DNA from: Salvia splendens
Lineage: Eukaryota; Streptophyta; Magnoliopsida; Lamiales; Lamiaceae
DNA: 64,000 nt
Direction: 5' to 3'
Assembly (NCBI RefSeq): GCF_004379255.2
Contig: NC_056046.1
Span: 7,192,001 to 7,256,000, forward strand
This document shows positions 22,199-33,974 of the stretch, one piece after another. The stretch's first letter is position 1. Every line of letters begins with the position of its first letter. The notes under the pieces were generated by a model that saw only the letters and a program-made list of their open reading frames with translations, did not search any database and was not told the DNA's origin. Both the position numbers and the translations under genes were made by a program.

Positions 22199-24484
22199 AT
22201 GATCAATCTCTGCTCAGTCGTGTGCCTCTGTATCTTCTTCTTCACCCGATCATCGGCATGCCCCCTCGATCTAGAATATGTGGTCAAAATCGCCTGGGAC
22301 ACCTCCTCTTGCCGGCCGTCAACGGCGGCGGGTATTCCTTCCCCCAATTGCTGCCAAACACTCACCAGCCTCTACGGCGTCGCCTTCGCGCACCGCTTAA
22401 AAAACACGTCCCTATTCCGCCTCCCCGACCTCGAAACGTCGTCGTCCTGCCTCTCCAATTTCCAATCGAAACTCGACCGCCTCGGCCTCCCGCGCCAAAT
22501 CGCCTCCGCCTGCTTCGCGCCGCACCGCTTCGTCAACACCACCAACGTCTGCGCGGGCCTCCAGACCAGGCGCGACTGGGTGGCGCTGCTGGGGGAGTCC
22601 ACGCCCCTCGACCTCGCGTGCCGCAGCGACCTGTCTGACCTCGGCGCCTGCGACGCCTGCGTCGGCGCGGGGTTTAGGGCGCAGTCGCGATTGCTGGCGA
22701 TTGATGGGAATATCTCACACTCCACTGGCTGCTTTCATTATACGATTCTGTATGCGGCTGGAGTGGTCAATGAGCTCGGGCCTCACAGCACCGGAGCGCT
22801 CTCTTGTATCTTCGGCTTGCCTTTGCTCTCCCGCGGAGGCGGAGGAGGGGATCGGAGCCTCATCCTTGCCGCCGCCGGCGCTGGTTTCGCCGCCGTGGTG
22901 GTGACTTGCCTCGTCGCTTTCCTACTCAAAGGAGGTGTGTGGATACAATTTTGCTTATACTTTTATTAGGGTAAAATGCCAAAAATCATGAATTTTTTTT
23001 AATCAAATTCTGATTAATCTATCAACTGAAAAATAAACATGAAACTGTTTTAGTTTGCAATTATCTCGAGGCGAAAAGTTTTTGGGAAATTGCATTTGAC
23101 ATATGTGTCATCATCGATGAGATACAATAAAGAAACCGACGTCATTGGGATGGAAAAAATCAATAGGCGATCAGCTGTTGCCATAAATTGAATTCGAAAG
23201 TATAGAACAACTATGATTTTTCTGGTAATTTATCGTTTTTATCAGTACTTGGTGAAGTTGTACCTAACATATGCATCATCGTTGGTGAGTCATACAAGGT
23301 CGTCTTTATTTAAGAAGACGACATTAATTGGGTGGTAAAACATCAACAATATACAATCACCGTAATTGAAATTAGAATTTGAAAGTTGCAGTATAGAGTT
23401 TGACCAAATTTTATGATTTTTTTTGAATAAAATTTAGTTAGCCTAACTAAGACTTGATTTTCTTGTAGTGGTCGGAGAGAAGCAGGTGGCGGCCTCAGAG
23501 TCGGAAGGGTTTGCGAGCTCAGATTCCGACTCCTCGGACGATAGGCCGCTGCTCAACTGGAGGCCCAAGACAGACACATTGTGGTATAAAATCAATGATA
23601 TTGAGAAAGCAACTGATAGCTTGTCGCCTAAAAACTTGATTGGGAGAGGCCAGTTTGGAGAGGTGTATAAAGGCAAACTAGGAGATGGCAGCTTGATCGC
23701 CGTAAAGAAAGTAATCGATACAGAGTTGGAGTTTGTGAGCGAAGTCGAGATCATCACCAGTTTGCGCCACCGAAACCTGGTCCCTCTCCGCGGCTGCTGC
23801 GTCGACGACACCACCCATCAAAAATACCTCATCTACGACTACATGCCGAACGGCAACTTAAGCGAGCATCTCTTCCCGAAACAGAGAGGATTAGACAGAA
23901 CAATGCCGTGGCCGCAGAGGAAGAGCGTGATCTTGGACGTCGCCAACGCGTTACTCTACCTCCACCGCGGCGTCAACCCTCCGGTCTACCACCGGGACAT
24001 CAAGCCGACGAACATACTCTTAGACGCGCAGATGAGGGCGAGGGTGGCGGATTTCGGGCTGGCCAAACGAGGGGAGGGGCGGCTGACGACGAGGATAGCG
24101 GGGACGCACGGCTACTTGGCGCCGGAGTACGCTTTGTACGGGCAGCTGACGGAGAAGAGCGACGTGTATAGTTTCGGGATAGTGGTGCTGGAGGTGATGT
24201 GCGGGAGGAAGGCGCTGGATCTGTCGTCGTCGACGGTGTTGATAACGGATTGGGCGTGGCCGCAGGTGAAGGGGGGGAGGGTGGAGCAGGTGTTGGATCC
24301 TTGCTTGTTGGGAAGAGGGTTTCCGAAGGAGATTATGGAGAGATTTGTGGTGGTGGGGATTCTTTGTGCTCATTTGATGGTGGCGCTGAGGCCTACCATT
24401 TTGGAAGCGGTGAAGATGTTGGAAGGGGATATTGAGCTGCCTATTCTTCCGGATAGGCCATCCTTTGCTCCTTTTCCAAATTGA
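22199..24484 (+). CDS. SPARK-domain receptor-like protein kinase (At1g11050 type)
   Basis: Predicted plasma-membrane Ser/Thr receptor kinase. Exon 1 (22199-22934) codes for a signal peptide, a cysteine-rich SPARK-like ectodomain starting C-P-L-D-L with many paired cysteines, and a transmembrane helix near residues 222-244. Exon 2 (23469-24484) codes for the juxtamembrane region and kinase. The intron uses GTGTGT and TTGTAG; the total is 583 residues. Kinase motifs are G-R-G-Q-F-G (304-309), A-V-K-K (Lys near 325), H-R-D-I-K-P-T-N (HRD 420-422), D-F-G (440-442) and A-P-E (463-465), all consistent with an active RD kinase. Exon 1 and most of exon 2 are strongly GC-rich, unlike the flanks, which creates long false frames on other strands. 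The ligand is unknown. Confidence 0.92.
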
Positions 24485-24643
24485 AGAATCATGGGTTTTT
24501 TTTTCTTGTGCTTTTCTTTTCCTTATTTTTTGCAATGATGTTTTTCTTTCTGCAATTATACTATTGATATTGATGTAAAAAAGTTTCATCATTGTCTAAT
24601 GTGTATACAAAATGTTCACATTGTCATATATTTTGTTATCAAA

Positions 24644-24873
24644 TACTCTTTCCGTTCTATGTTCTATACTACTTGCAGTTTTCATCTTTATAGTGTAAGT
24701 TTAAGTATAAATAATTAGTGTAATAAAATTAGCATTTCAAGTATATTTAAAAAACACTTAATAAATGAACACTTAACTAGCTCTAATATCTTAATTAAAT
24801 ACCATAATTAGTACAAACAATCTAAAAAGGTCTAAAAATGAAAAGTGCAACTAGCACGAGCCGGAGAGAATAG
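24644..24873. mobile_element. Stowaway-like MITE, diverged
   Basis: The left end TACTCTTTCCGTTCTAT and the right end GCCGGAGAGAATAGTA are imperfect inverse copies. ACTTGCAGTTTTCAT near the left is mirrored by ATGAAAAGTGCAACT near the right. It lies just after the kinase gene's 3' end. Confidence 0.65.
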
Positions 24874-25507
24874 TATACTATTTGACTGCGCCAATCTTCG
24901 TCTACCTAGTATCCAAGCTATCAGCTTAAATTACCTCAAATGGGGTAATTACTCCTCTCATACAAAATAGTTTCACCATTTATTGTATAGTAGTATAAAA
25001 AGTTTGAAGTTGACATAAGTGAGAGTACAAAATATTTCACTTGGTCTCATTAGGATACATTTTGTTACCTGAGTGTGTGCCGATGTCAATTTTTTTCATA
25101 TGTGGCATCCTAGTAAAATCTCAATTTGGGGAAGATGAACATGGAATTATATCTTTTAGAATTAACACGGATTTTAATGCATAATAGGTAAAGTCTTAAG
25201 AGAGGATGAGAAAAAGTTGTTAAAATTGTGTAGTAAGACTCATCACTGATAAAGAGGAGAAAAAGGTTGTCATAAATTTATATGGACTATTTCTATGGGA
25301 CGGACGAAAAAGAAAATATGACCTATTTTTAGGAACGGGAAAATAGAAAATTTCTATATTTAGGGAACCGTGGAAAAAAAGGAAAGAGTTTTTTTTAGAT
25401 GATAAGAGGAGAATATTAACTATACTCCGACTAATTTTTAAAAAAAAATTGTGCGACCTTAAACAATGGTAAAACTTCATGGATATTCGTGCCGTGAAGT
25501 ATTTTTA

Positions 25508-25707
25508 GGGGTGTTCGGTTTGCAAGATTGTATCTTATGATTAAATTAGTAGTGTGTTTGGTTCATAAGATTTAGTCCTCCAACTCAATCCTATATGGAT
25601 AATCATGAGATAATTAGTCATAGCTAACCCCCTATGACTAAAATAATCTCATAACTCAATCTTAGATTGTATCTTGTATTATTTTATCTTGAAAACCGAA
25701 CGCCACC
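25508..25707. mobile_element. Tourist-like (PIF/Harbinger) MITE
   Basis: This 200-bp element starts GGGGTGTTCGGTTT and ends AAACCGAACGCCACC, imperfect terminal inverted repeats typical of Tourist elements. It is flanked on both sides by TTA (25505-25507 and 25708-25710), the expected 3-bp target duplication. Confidence 0.9.
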
Positions 25708-26330
25708 TTAGTATAGTCGTATAGAGTCTCTTGTTTAATCGGGCGGAGTGTTGCATTTTAGTCGATTTACTTCTAAGAAGTAAACTCCACAAGTAACATT
25801 ACTTTGATGTATCATTTCTTTTCTTTATTTGTGCGATTTGGGCCTAATGATTGAAGCCCAATCACTTAAGCCCAATAGCTTCACCGCATCTCGTCTTTTT
25901 CGTGTTCTCTCTAGTCTTCTTCTCCGACCATTTCTACGCCTGGAATCTGAGAAAGTCGTAATTTAAAAATTAAATTTAAATTCCAAAGAGAGAAAATATA
26001 AAAATATCCATGCGCAACTTTGTCAAAACATAACATTTGCAGAGAAATGGTAAATATTATGAGGAATGACTATTTCCATAGAGAGAGTAATGTCGGTGCA
26101 TAGTTTCTAAAAATTAAATGGGAGAATCTGAATTAAATGTTTCCTTCTATTTTAGTTTTATTTTGTCAATAGGTAGTTGAATTAGTATATATAGAGTATC
26201 TCAAAATACTAGTAGTATATACAGGGTATCTCTGTACTTTACTCTCCTAAATTTTGATTATGCAGAAATAGAATATATTCGACCGATATATTCCAAAATG
26301 CATAAACCACGAATTTGTGTACTTATATTA

Positions 26331-26556
26331 TACTTCGTCCCATAAAAATAAGAACTTTGGGGATAGCACGTGTTATAATACGAATTGATAAAGTAAAAGA
26401 TATAGATAGGTAAAAAAGTGACTAGTGAGTTGTTAATGGAGAATAAGGTTCATCTCATAAAAGAGAAAAACTTGCCTAAAATGAAAGTGGACTACTAATT
26501 TTATGATATAAATCAAAATGAAAATAGAAGACTATTATTATGAAACGGGAGAGTAC
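26331..26556. mobile_element. Stowaway-like MITE
   Basis: Left end TACTTCGTCCCATAAAAATA, right end TTATGAAACGGGAGAGTA. The ends are imperfect inverse copies, and the interior is AT-rich with no coding content. Confidence 0.75.
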
Positions 26557-26662
26557 TTAGATAAGACTTAAATATGGAGACTCGTTGTATAAATAAAATA
26601 AGTTTGATATGAACTATATAGTAGGTTACGGTTATTAGTGGCAGCCATTTATAGCAAAATGG

Positions 26663-26845
26663 TACTCCCTTCGTCCCGCACTACTTGCACTTATTTCCTT
26701 TCTGGGCGTCCCAAGTTATTTGCACTCTTTCCATTTTTAGTAACAATTTATACCTACAGCCGTAATTGTTGACTTTGTCTATCACTCATTCCTTAATCTC
26801 CGTGCCCAAAAGGAAAGGTGCGAGTAGTGCGGGACGGAGGGAGTA
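26663..26845. mobile_element. Stowaway MITE
   Basis: TACTCCCTTCGTCCCGCACT at the left is mirrored by AGTGCGGGACGGAGGGAGTA at the right. The element is about 183 bp, with TTGCACTTATTTCCTTTC and its diverged inverse just inside the ends. Confidence 0.92.
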
Positions 26846-27095
26846 CTACTCTATTCCTTGTTAATTGAATTGTTTTTCATTTAGAAATGTTCCAAGATAA
26901 TTGAGTCATTTTCACTTTTAACAAAATATAATTAATATAGTTTGTAATTCATATTTTATCCTTTCTCCATTTAGTATTTAACATTTACGTAACAAAAAGA
27001 AACGAGCCAATTAACTTATAAAAATATTAATAGTACTTTACTCCTAAATAAGTAATAATGATAATAGTAATAGTAGTAATAAATATAGAAAATAG

Positions 27096-27302
27096 TACTC
27101 CCTCCGTCCCACTAAAGATGACCCACTTTCCTTTTTGGTTTGTCTCATCCAAGATGACTCATTACTATAAATGGAAACACCTTTCTCTCTACTTTATTCC
27201 CTCTCTCTTACTTTACTCTCTCCACTTAACACACAAAATAACATTGCATAAAACTCCGTGCCGCCCAAGGAAGGGGTCATCTTCCTTGGGACGGAGGGAG
27301 TA
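27096..27302. mobile_element. Stowaway MITE
   Basis: TACTCCCTCCGTCCCACTAA at the left is mirrored by CTTGGGACGGAGGGAGTA at the right. Length is about 207 bp. It lies about 900 bp upstream of the bHLH start codon. Confidence 0.92.
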
Positions 27303-28346
27303 GTACTAATAGGGTATTCTTAGGACAATAGACCAATAGTTGTACTTCAAAATATAGGGTATTGCCGTATTGTACTAGCTTTAGTCATGTGTTGTACTAC
27401 TAACCTATATACACAAACAAATTTAAAAACCGAACAAAGGAAATGACTCGATATACACTCTTAATTCATGAGTTAAAACGCAAGTTGTCTACATCATAAT
27501 TAAACTTGTAATTATACTTGTTATCCTCTTTCCAATTGACTTTTGTATTTAATTTCATAATTTCGGAAAAAACATACACAAGTCATGAGCTGATGAAAGC
27601 GAAATGTGATTTCTTTGTTTCAGCATCTCTCATCTTCTCTATACTGCGAGCTCCTTTCAGCATTCATTTCCTGTAAGCTTTTATTGTGCTGGTTTCATTA
27701 TCATCACTAGCTAGATTTTTTTTTTCACTTCTCCACCTTTTCTTAGACTATTTGTATATCTTGTTTACCCTTTTTAAACCCTACCCTTTTGAACAATTTC
27801 TTATAACGAAAGGAAACCTAAAGATCTCCCAATCCATGAAAATTCCTCAAAAGAATTGAAGATGATGAATCAAGTTTTGAGAAACGTAGCTACTTTATTC
27901 AAAAACTAGCTAGGGTTAAAAATAAGGGTTTTTAATTTAAGTATTTTTCAAGAACTTGGGGCGAAAATGATAATCGATGTGTCCAGATCTAGCACAAGCT
28001 GAAGGGTAGTACAGGTACTATATATATATGATGCGGTACTACATTGTATGAATGAAAATAATTGAAGACAACATAAACAATTATTGTAATCTCTTTGTTC
28101 TTCATTTTTAATTTGTTTCTTATTCATTTTGTGTCAGAAACCCTAGATTGATTTATTATTGGGGCAATAACTCCTGATAAATTAATCGATCGAGACATTA
28201 TGGATGAGTGGAGCCATCTTGATTCCTTATGGTCAGTTGATGAAGAGATACTAGAATATGGGGTGGGCCCAGCTCAGATGGATAATAGAGCTGGTGAGGC
28301 CTCAGCCTCAGCAACACAACAGCAAGCAGTAGCCAGGAACAAATTG

Positions 28347-28525
28347 TGTTGAGAAAAGAGATTATTAAGTCCCAAGAAGATGCATGAGTTCCAAGAGTAT
28401 TGGAAAATAAGAATAGCATTTATTATGATGTATGGTTCCTAGATACATTTATGTCTAAACTCCTATTTATACCCATGTATAATGTATCAAAACTCATCCA
28501 ATGAATTCAGTTATTCAATCCAATA
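28347..28525 (+). repeat. 5' LTR of copia element 1
   Basis: 179 bp, same length and apparently the same sequence as the 3' copy. In the reading frame of the interrupted bHLH exon its first six bases give Cys then a stop codon. The C-TATTTATAC sequence near 28460-28470 may serve as the TATA region. Confidence 0.95.
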
Positions 28526-28540
28526 TGGTATCAAGAGCAG
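28526..28540 (+). other. Primer-binding site of copia element 1
   Basis: TGGTATCAAGAGCAG directly follows the 5' LTR and matches the usual plant copia site complementary to the 3' end of initiator tRNA-Met, with one extra A. Confidence 0.85.
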
Positions 28541-28734
28541 AAGAAAAAATCGATCCGTGAGCCAATTCAAAAGTAGTTCTTTGGAACTCAGATTTTTCCT
28601 CATCACTGTTCCATACCCTTCCAAACCAATCAGCCAAGATCAGGCAACAAACCATCCCTATCCAATCTCAGAAAAAACCATACAGTAGCCCCTGTTGCAA
28701 TAAAAACCAAGATCAAGTAAGTACCACATCCTCA

Positions 28735-31700
28735 ATGGCCAACAAGACAATTGAAACAGTTTCAATCGGAATCAAACTAGATGGGAAAAACTTCCCAATC
28801 TGGTCGAAGTTGATGCGCGTCGCAATCGGAAGTCGACAGAAGCTCGACCACATCGAAGGAGAGAAGGCTCCTCCCCAAACCAATGATCCAAAATTCCAGG
28901 AATGGCAAGCATCCGACTTCACAGTTTTTTCGTGGCTCATCAACAACATGGAACAACGACTCGTGCTGCAGTTTGCTCAACATCAAACTGCTAAGGCAAT
29001 GTGGCGGAGCCTTACAACTACTTTTGGAACCAGAGTTGATCCAGTCCAAGTATACGATTTGGAGGACAGAACCAACAAACTCCGACAAGGAAACGACTCC
29101 CTCGAAGCCTATTGGAGCGAACTCCAGAATCTCTGGGTGGGGATGGACAACCGTAAGCCATGTCCCTACAAATGTTGTGAAGAAGCAATCAATACATACA
29201 AAAAGGAAACTGAGACAAAGAGATTATATCAATTTCTATCCGGATTAAACGAGCGACACGATGGGCTCCGGAGGGAGCTCCTAAAAGAGAATCCCGAACC
29301 AACCGCAGAGGATGCATTCGGAAGAGTAAAACAAGAAGAATCCAGGGAGGGGATTTGGAAACCAGCCACCCAAACCCTAGATTCGGGAATAGGCGGCGGG
29401 TTCGGTGCGAGACAACCACCACCACAACTCCAATTCCGAGGAATCCAGTCGCCTCCCCACAGCTCATCGGCGCTACCACCGCGAGGGAACTCCAACAATC
29501 GAAAGGGAGTTGACAAATCAAAACTCTATTGCACACATTGTGGGATGACCAAGCACACCAAGGAGACGTGCTTCAAACTCGTCGGCTTCCCGGAATGGTG
29601 GGAAGATGGTCACAAATCAAACAAGAACAACACCGGCAAGGGAAGAATCGCCGTCGGGCGAGAAGGAGCAGACGAGAGCTTTTTCCTAGCGGGCAACCAA
29701 GTGGCCGCCGGCGCTGGGAACGATGGCAGCCGTCCGATTGGGAGCTCAGCGGCGGGCAGCTGGTGGGGATCTGGTGGAGGAAGCGGAAAAGAGGAAGAAG
29801 CTGCTAAGGCGTCGTATACACGCTCAATTGAAGGTAAAGGGTTTGGGGCTTTGCCTCAAACCCTTGCTTTTTCTCACTCTCTCAATTTGCACCCCAAGAA
29901 AAGTGGTTTGTTAGGAAAAGAACCCCAAGTCACCCCAAAATTGCAAAACATGCCCTTTATGCATGCTGATATTCCAAAAACACCCCATATAGAATGTAGG
30001 AATCGTTTTTCAGTCCTAAATAATGATTTCGATATTTCAGTGGCTTGTAAAGTAAAAAAATCAGATATTAGGGATGAAAGGGGGTGGATATTTGATTGTG
30101 GAGCAACGGATACTATGTCATACGATAGGGCTGATTTTGGGGAATTATCAAAGTCAAAAAGAATATATATCGAGACAGCGGGAGGGGATCTTGTTCCGGT
30201 TGAAGGGGCAGGGACTATTCAAATATCTCCAACATTGAAAATTGCTAATTGTCTTTATGTTCCCACGTTATCACAAAAATTGATGTCTGTCTCCCATGTA
30301 ACACGAGAACTCAACTGCAGACTCCTAATGCAACCGGATTGTTGTTTTCTACAGGATATTCGGACGGGGATGACGATTGGGCGTGGCACTGAATACCATG
30401 GGTTATACTATGTGGACGAGGTAGCTCAAACTGGCAGAGGGATGTTGGCTCACAGACCTACGGAACGAGAAATGTGGTTATGGCATAGGCGGTTAGGACA
30501 TCCGTCCTTGAGTTATTTAAATATTTTATTTCCAAATTCTCCTAAAAGCTTCACTTTTGAATGTCAGACATGTGTTTTGGCAAAAAGTCACAGACAATCT
30601 TTTAAATCAAGTAATACTAGGGTTGATTCGGTTTTTTCTTTAATACACTCTGATGTTTGGGGTCCTTCGCCAATAGTTGGGGGAAATGGATTTCGATATT
30701 TCGTTCTTTTTATTGATGATTGCACTCGCATGACTTGGGTATATTTTCTTAGAAATAAATCTGATGTTTTTTCAAAATTCTCTGATTTTTATTCTATGAT
30801 TCTTACCCAATTTCAAACCAAAATCAAGGTCCTTAGATCCGATAATGGGGGAGAGTATGTCAACACTAAAATGAGAGAGTTTTGTGCTGAAAAAGGTCTT
30901 ATCCATCAAACATCATGTGCCTATACTCCGGAACAAAATGGGGTAGCTGAGAGGAAAAATCGTACAATCCTAAATATAACCCGAGCCCTTATCCTAGATT
31001 CCAAAGTCCCAAATTTTTTCTGGCCTGAAGCCGTAGCCACATCTGTATATCTCCTCAATCGACTTCCCACCAAAATTCTCGACCTTAAAAACCCTCTCCA
31101 AAAATTATCCACCATGTCTAAAATACCTCCTACCTTGTCCCTCGAACCTCGCATCTTCGGTTGTTCGGTCTTTGTCCATATCCCCAAACATGAGCGTAAT
31201 AAATTCTCACCCTGTGCAGATAAGTGTGTTTTCATTGGGTATGGGGCTCATCAAAAAGGCTATAGGTGCTATAATCCAAAAACCCGCCAAGTTATCACCA
31301 CAATGAACTGCACTTTCTTAGAAACTGAATTCTTTTACGCCACCCAACTTCCAAGTCAGGGGGAGAAGGAAATAAATACAATTGACTCGATAAGTTGGCT
31401 GCCTATGCCAAATAATCACTACTCTACCGAAGGACTACCAGAGCCAGCTACATCTGTCGCCGAGCATGCCACGAACACACCACAACCTATGGAGCTAGGT
31501 GACACCCCAACAGTACCCGTTCCGATATCTGAGGTAACCAACCTTGAGAACTCTGTTAATATTAGCACTGTTGCTACAGAAGAAGAACAGAGAGAGATTA
31601 TAGATGAAGACACCGGACAGTACATTCGACCTATCCGAAGTACTCGTGGAATTCCACCCAAACGGTACTCACCTGAAAGAACGAGCAGAAGGTCAAAATA

Positions 31701-33327
31701 TCCAGTGGGAAGTATGGCAAGAGCAAACTTAACCAAACTGGCCAGGGCATTTGAAGCTGCCCTCTATGAAGAGGAAATTCCACAAACAGTAAAGGAAGCA
31801 TTAAAAATCAAGCATTGGAGGGATGCAATGATGGTAGAGCTAAAAGCCCTGGAGAGGAATAAAACATGGAAAAAGTGTCAACTTCCAAAGGGGAAACGGA
31901 CTGTAGGTTGCAGATGGGTTTTTACTATCAAACGAAGACCAGACGGGTCCATCGAGAGATATAAGGCTCGCCTTGTGGCTAAAGGGTATACCCAGACATA
32001 TGGAGTGGATTACTCTGAGACATTCTCACCAGTGGCAAAGATGAATACTGTCCGAGTATTACTCTCTATTGCAGCAAGCAAAGACTGGCCTCTTCACCAG
32101 TTTGATGTAACTAATGCTTTCTTACATGGTGAACTGAAGAAAGAAGTTTACATGGAGGCCCCTCCAGGTTTCGAAGAAGACTTCAAAGATGGGGAAGTCT
32201 GTCAATTGAAGAAAACCCTGTATGGCTTAAAACAGTCGCCCAGAGCATGGTTTGGGAGATTCACAGAGGCTATGAAGAAGTATGATTATCAACAGAGCAA
32301 TGCAGATCACACTCTCTTCATGAAGAAAAAAGGGGATAAAATTACATGTTTGATAATCTATGTCGATGACATGATTATTACTGGAGATGACCCTAAGGAG
32401 ATAGAGGAGCTCAAGAAGAACTTGGCCACTGAATTTGAGATGAAAGATCTAGGGGCACTTAAGTACTTTCTCGGGGTCGAGGTCTTGAGATCAAAGGAAG
32501 GGATCTTCATAAATCAGAAAAAATACACTTTGGATCTTCTGGCAGAAACTGGTATGATGGAATGTAAACCTGCAGACACACCAATTGCAGTTAATCATGG
32601 ACTTCAAATCACAGAAGGAGCTCAACTAGCCGATAGAGAAAGGTATCAAAGGTTAGTTGGAAAATTGATTTATCTTTCACACACCAGACCGGACATAGCA
32701 TATGCAGTAAGTGTGATAAGTCAATTTATGCACCGACCCCAAAGCGATCACCTTGAAGCAGCACTGAGAGTTGTTCGGTATCTCAAAGGTACCTTTGATC
32801 ATGGAATAATGTTCAGACGAAGTGAGCATCTGGAAATCCATGGATATACAGACGCCGATTGGGCTGGAAACCCAGTTGACAGAAGATCCACTTCGGGGTA
32901 CTTCACATTTGTTGGAGGGAACCTTGTTACATGGAAGAGCAAGAAGCAAAAAGTCGTAGCGCTATCAAGTGCAGAGGCAGAATTTAGAGGGATCAGAAAT
33001 GGATTAACTGAGGTACTATGGCTGAGGAGATTATTGGGCGAACTAGGTTTTTTATCACAGAAGACGTGTCAAATTTTCTGTGATAATAAAGCCGCAATCA
33101 GTATCGCAGAGAATCCTGTCCAACATGATCGGACGAAGCATGTTGAAATAGATAGACATTTCATCAAAGAGAAAATTGAAGAGGGAATTGTTGAGTTCCC
33201 ATTTGTTCGATCTGGAGATCAACTTGCAGACATTCTGACCAAGGCAGTAGGAGCAAGAAACTTTGCAGAGGCTCTTGGCAAGTTGGATATCGGGAATCCC
33301 GTTATCCAACTTGAGGGGGAGTGTTGA
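28735..33327 (+). CDS. Copia gag-pol polyprotein (element 1)
   Basis: Intact 1530-residue polyprotein for particle formation, reverse transcription and integration. In order: a UBN2-type gag region; a zinc knuckle C-T-H-C-x4-H-x4-C at residues 266-279; an aspartic protease with D-C-G-A near 454; the GAG-pre-integrase motif W-H-R-R-L-G-H; integrase with R-S-D-N-G-G-E-Y and A-E-R-K-N-R; reverse transcriptase with Y-V-D-D near 1209; and RNase H ending with H-V-E-I-D-R-H-F-I-K-E-K and A-D-I-L-T-K. There is no internal stop or frameshift. The final Cys codon and the TGA stop are supplied by the first six bases of the 3' LTR. Family is RE1-like copia by motif style. Confidence 0.96.
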   Translation: MANKTIETVSIGIKLDGKNFPIWSKLMRVAIGSRQKLDHIEGEKAPPQTNDPKFQEWQASDFTVFSWLINNMEQRLVLQFAQHQTAKAMWRSLTTTFGTRVDPVQVYDLEDRTNKLRQGNDSLEAYWSELQNLWVGMDNRKPCPYKCCEEAINTYKKETETKRLYQFLSGLNERHDGLRRELLKENPEPTAEDAFGRVKQEESREGIWKPATQTLDSGIGGGFGARQPPPQLQFRGIQSPPHSSSALPPRGNSNNRKGVDKSKLYCTHCGMTKHTKETCFKLVGFPEWWEDGHKSNKNNTGKGRIAVGREGADESFFLAGNQVAAGAGNDGSRPIGSSAAGSWWGSGGGSGKEEEAAKASYTRSIEGKGFGALPQTLAFSHSLNLHPKKSGLLGKEPQVTPKLQNMPFMHADIPKTPHIECRNRFSVLNNDFDISVACKVKKSDIRDERGWIFDCGATDTMSYDRADFGELSKSKRIYIETAGGDLVPVEGAGTIQISPTLKIANCLYVPTLSQKLMSVSHVTRELNCRLLMQPDCCFLQDIRTGMTIGRGTEYHGLYYVDEVAQTGRGMLAHRPTEREMWLWHRRLGHPSLSYLNILFPNSPKSFTFECQTCVLAKSHRQSFKSSNTRVDSVFSLIHSDVWGPSPIVGGNGFRYFVLFIDDCTRMTWVYFLRNKSDVFSKFSDFYSMILTQFQTKIKVLRSDNGGEYVNTKMREFCAEKGLIHQTSCAYTPEQNGVAERKNRTILNITRALILDSKVPNFFWPEAVATSVYLLNRLPTKILDLKNPLQKLSTMSKIPPTLSLEPRIFGCSVFVHIPKHERNKFSPCADKCVFIGYGAHQKGYRCYNPKTRQVITTMNCTFLETEFFYATQLPSQGEKEINTIDSISWLPMPNNHYSTEGLPEPATSVAEHATNTPQPMELGDTPTVPVPISEVTNLENSVNISTVATEEEQREIIDEDTGQYIRPIRSTRGIPPKRYSPERTSRRSKYPVGSMARANLTKLARAFEAALYEEEIPQTVKEALKIKHWRDAMMVELKALERNKTWKKCQLPKGKRTVGCRWVFTIKRRPDGSIERYKARLVAKGYTQTYGVDYSETFSPVAKMNTVRVLLSIAASKDWPLHQFDVTNAFLHGELKKEVYMEAPPGFEEDFKDGEVCQLKKTLYGLKQSPRAWFGRFTEAMKKYDYQQSNADHTLFMKKKGDKITCLIIYVDDMIITGDDPKEIEELKKNLATEFEMKDLGALKYFLGVEVLRSKEGIFINQKKYTLDLLAETGMMECKPADTPIAVNHGLQITEGAQLADRERYQRLVGKLIYLSHTRPDIAYAVSVISQFMHRPQSDHLEAALRVVRYLKGTFDHGIMFRRSEHLEIHGYTDADWAGNPVDRRSTSGYFTFVGGNLVTWKSKKQKVVALSSAEAEFRGIRNGLTEVLWLRRLLGELGFLSQKTCQIFCDNKAAISIAENPVQHDRTKHVEIDRHFIKEKIEEGIVEFPFVRSGDQLADILTKAVGARNFAEALGKLDIGNPVIQLEGEC

Positions 33328-33500
33328 GAAAAGAGATTATTAAGTCCCAAGAAGATGCATGAGTTCCAAGAGTATTGGAAAATAAGAATAGCATTTATTA
33401 TGATGTATGGTTCCTAGATACATTTATGTCTAAACTCCTATTTATACCCATGTATAATGTATCAAAACTCATCCAATGAATTCAGTTATTCAATCCAATA
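33322..33500 (+). repeat. 3' LTR of copia element 1
   Basis: 179 bp, starting directly after the purine tract at 33313-33321 and ending at the AATTG target duplication. It supplies the last codon and the stop of gag-pol. Confidence 0.95.
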
Positions 33501-33948
33501 AATTGATCAAGACAAGATCTGCAAGAAAGAATAGTAGTAATGTAATAGAAATTGCAGAAGAAGAAGGTGTGAAGAAGCTGGACCACAACGCAAAGGAGAG
33601 GATTCGAAGAATGAAGCTTAATGCATCTTACCTTGCTCTTCAAGCACTGCTTCCTGATTCCAGAAGATCTAAGGTCACATTCAATCTATTACTACAATTA
33701 CTACATATATATGTGATGATTAATTAGTGCAGTTCTATGAAAACTCTCATTTGAACCATTTCCTATATATAGGATTTGGTTAAATAAAAATACTTAAAAA
33801 TCATGATTGTATACATACAATACTGATGCTTCTTTTTTGTTAATGCTTTTTATTCACTACAATAGTACGTAGTTCTTTTATGACAATCATTAGAAGTTTA
33901 TCAAACTGATTATTAGTTGCCATAGAAGGGGTAAAAAGAGAGAATTTG

Positions 33949-33974
33949 ATCTATCTATCTATCTATCTATCTAT
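33949..33974. repeat. (ATCT)n microsatellite in bHLH intron 1
   Basis: About six tandem ATCT units in the first intron of the interrupted bHLH gene, 78 bp before exon 2. Confidence 0.85.

Larger units (their letters stand above)
24485..28199. other. MITE-rich intergenic region
   Basis: No gene is supported. Five small DNA elements in under 3 kb (listed separately) occupy much of it. The last few hundred bases, with a TATATATATA stretch at about 28018-28028, probably include the promoter and 5' UTR of the bHLH gene. Confidence 0.6.
28347..33500 (+). mobile_element. Complete Ty1/Copia LTR retrotransposon, 5154 bp
   Basis: Two 179-bp LTRs (28347-28525 and 33322-33500) begin TGTTGAG and end CCAATA. 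I see no difference between them on base-by-base reading. AATTG flanks the element on both sides (28342-28346 and 33501-33505). A primer-binding site TGGTATCAAGAGC, near-complementary to initiator tRNA-Met, starts right after the 5' LTR. A purine tract GAGGGGGAG abuts the 3' LTR. One intact gag-pol frame fills the interior. All parts expected for mobility are present, so insertion was recent and the element may be active. Confidence 0.97.

Noticed and set aside
22372..24592. Long frames on the minus strand and other plus frames over the receptor kinase
   Set aside because: The kinase exons are GC-rich and stop-poor in all frames; only the listed frame has SPARK and kinase motifs.
30091..30105. 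D-C-G-A instead of D-S/T-G-A in the copia 1 protease as evidence of inactivation
   Set aside because: I recall the same form in other plant copia polyproteins, and the rest of the element is intact, so it is probably a lineage variant.
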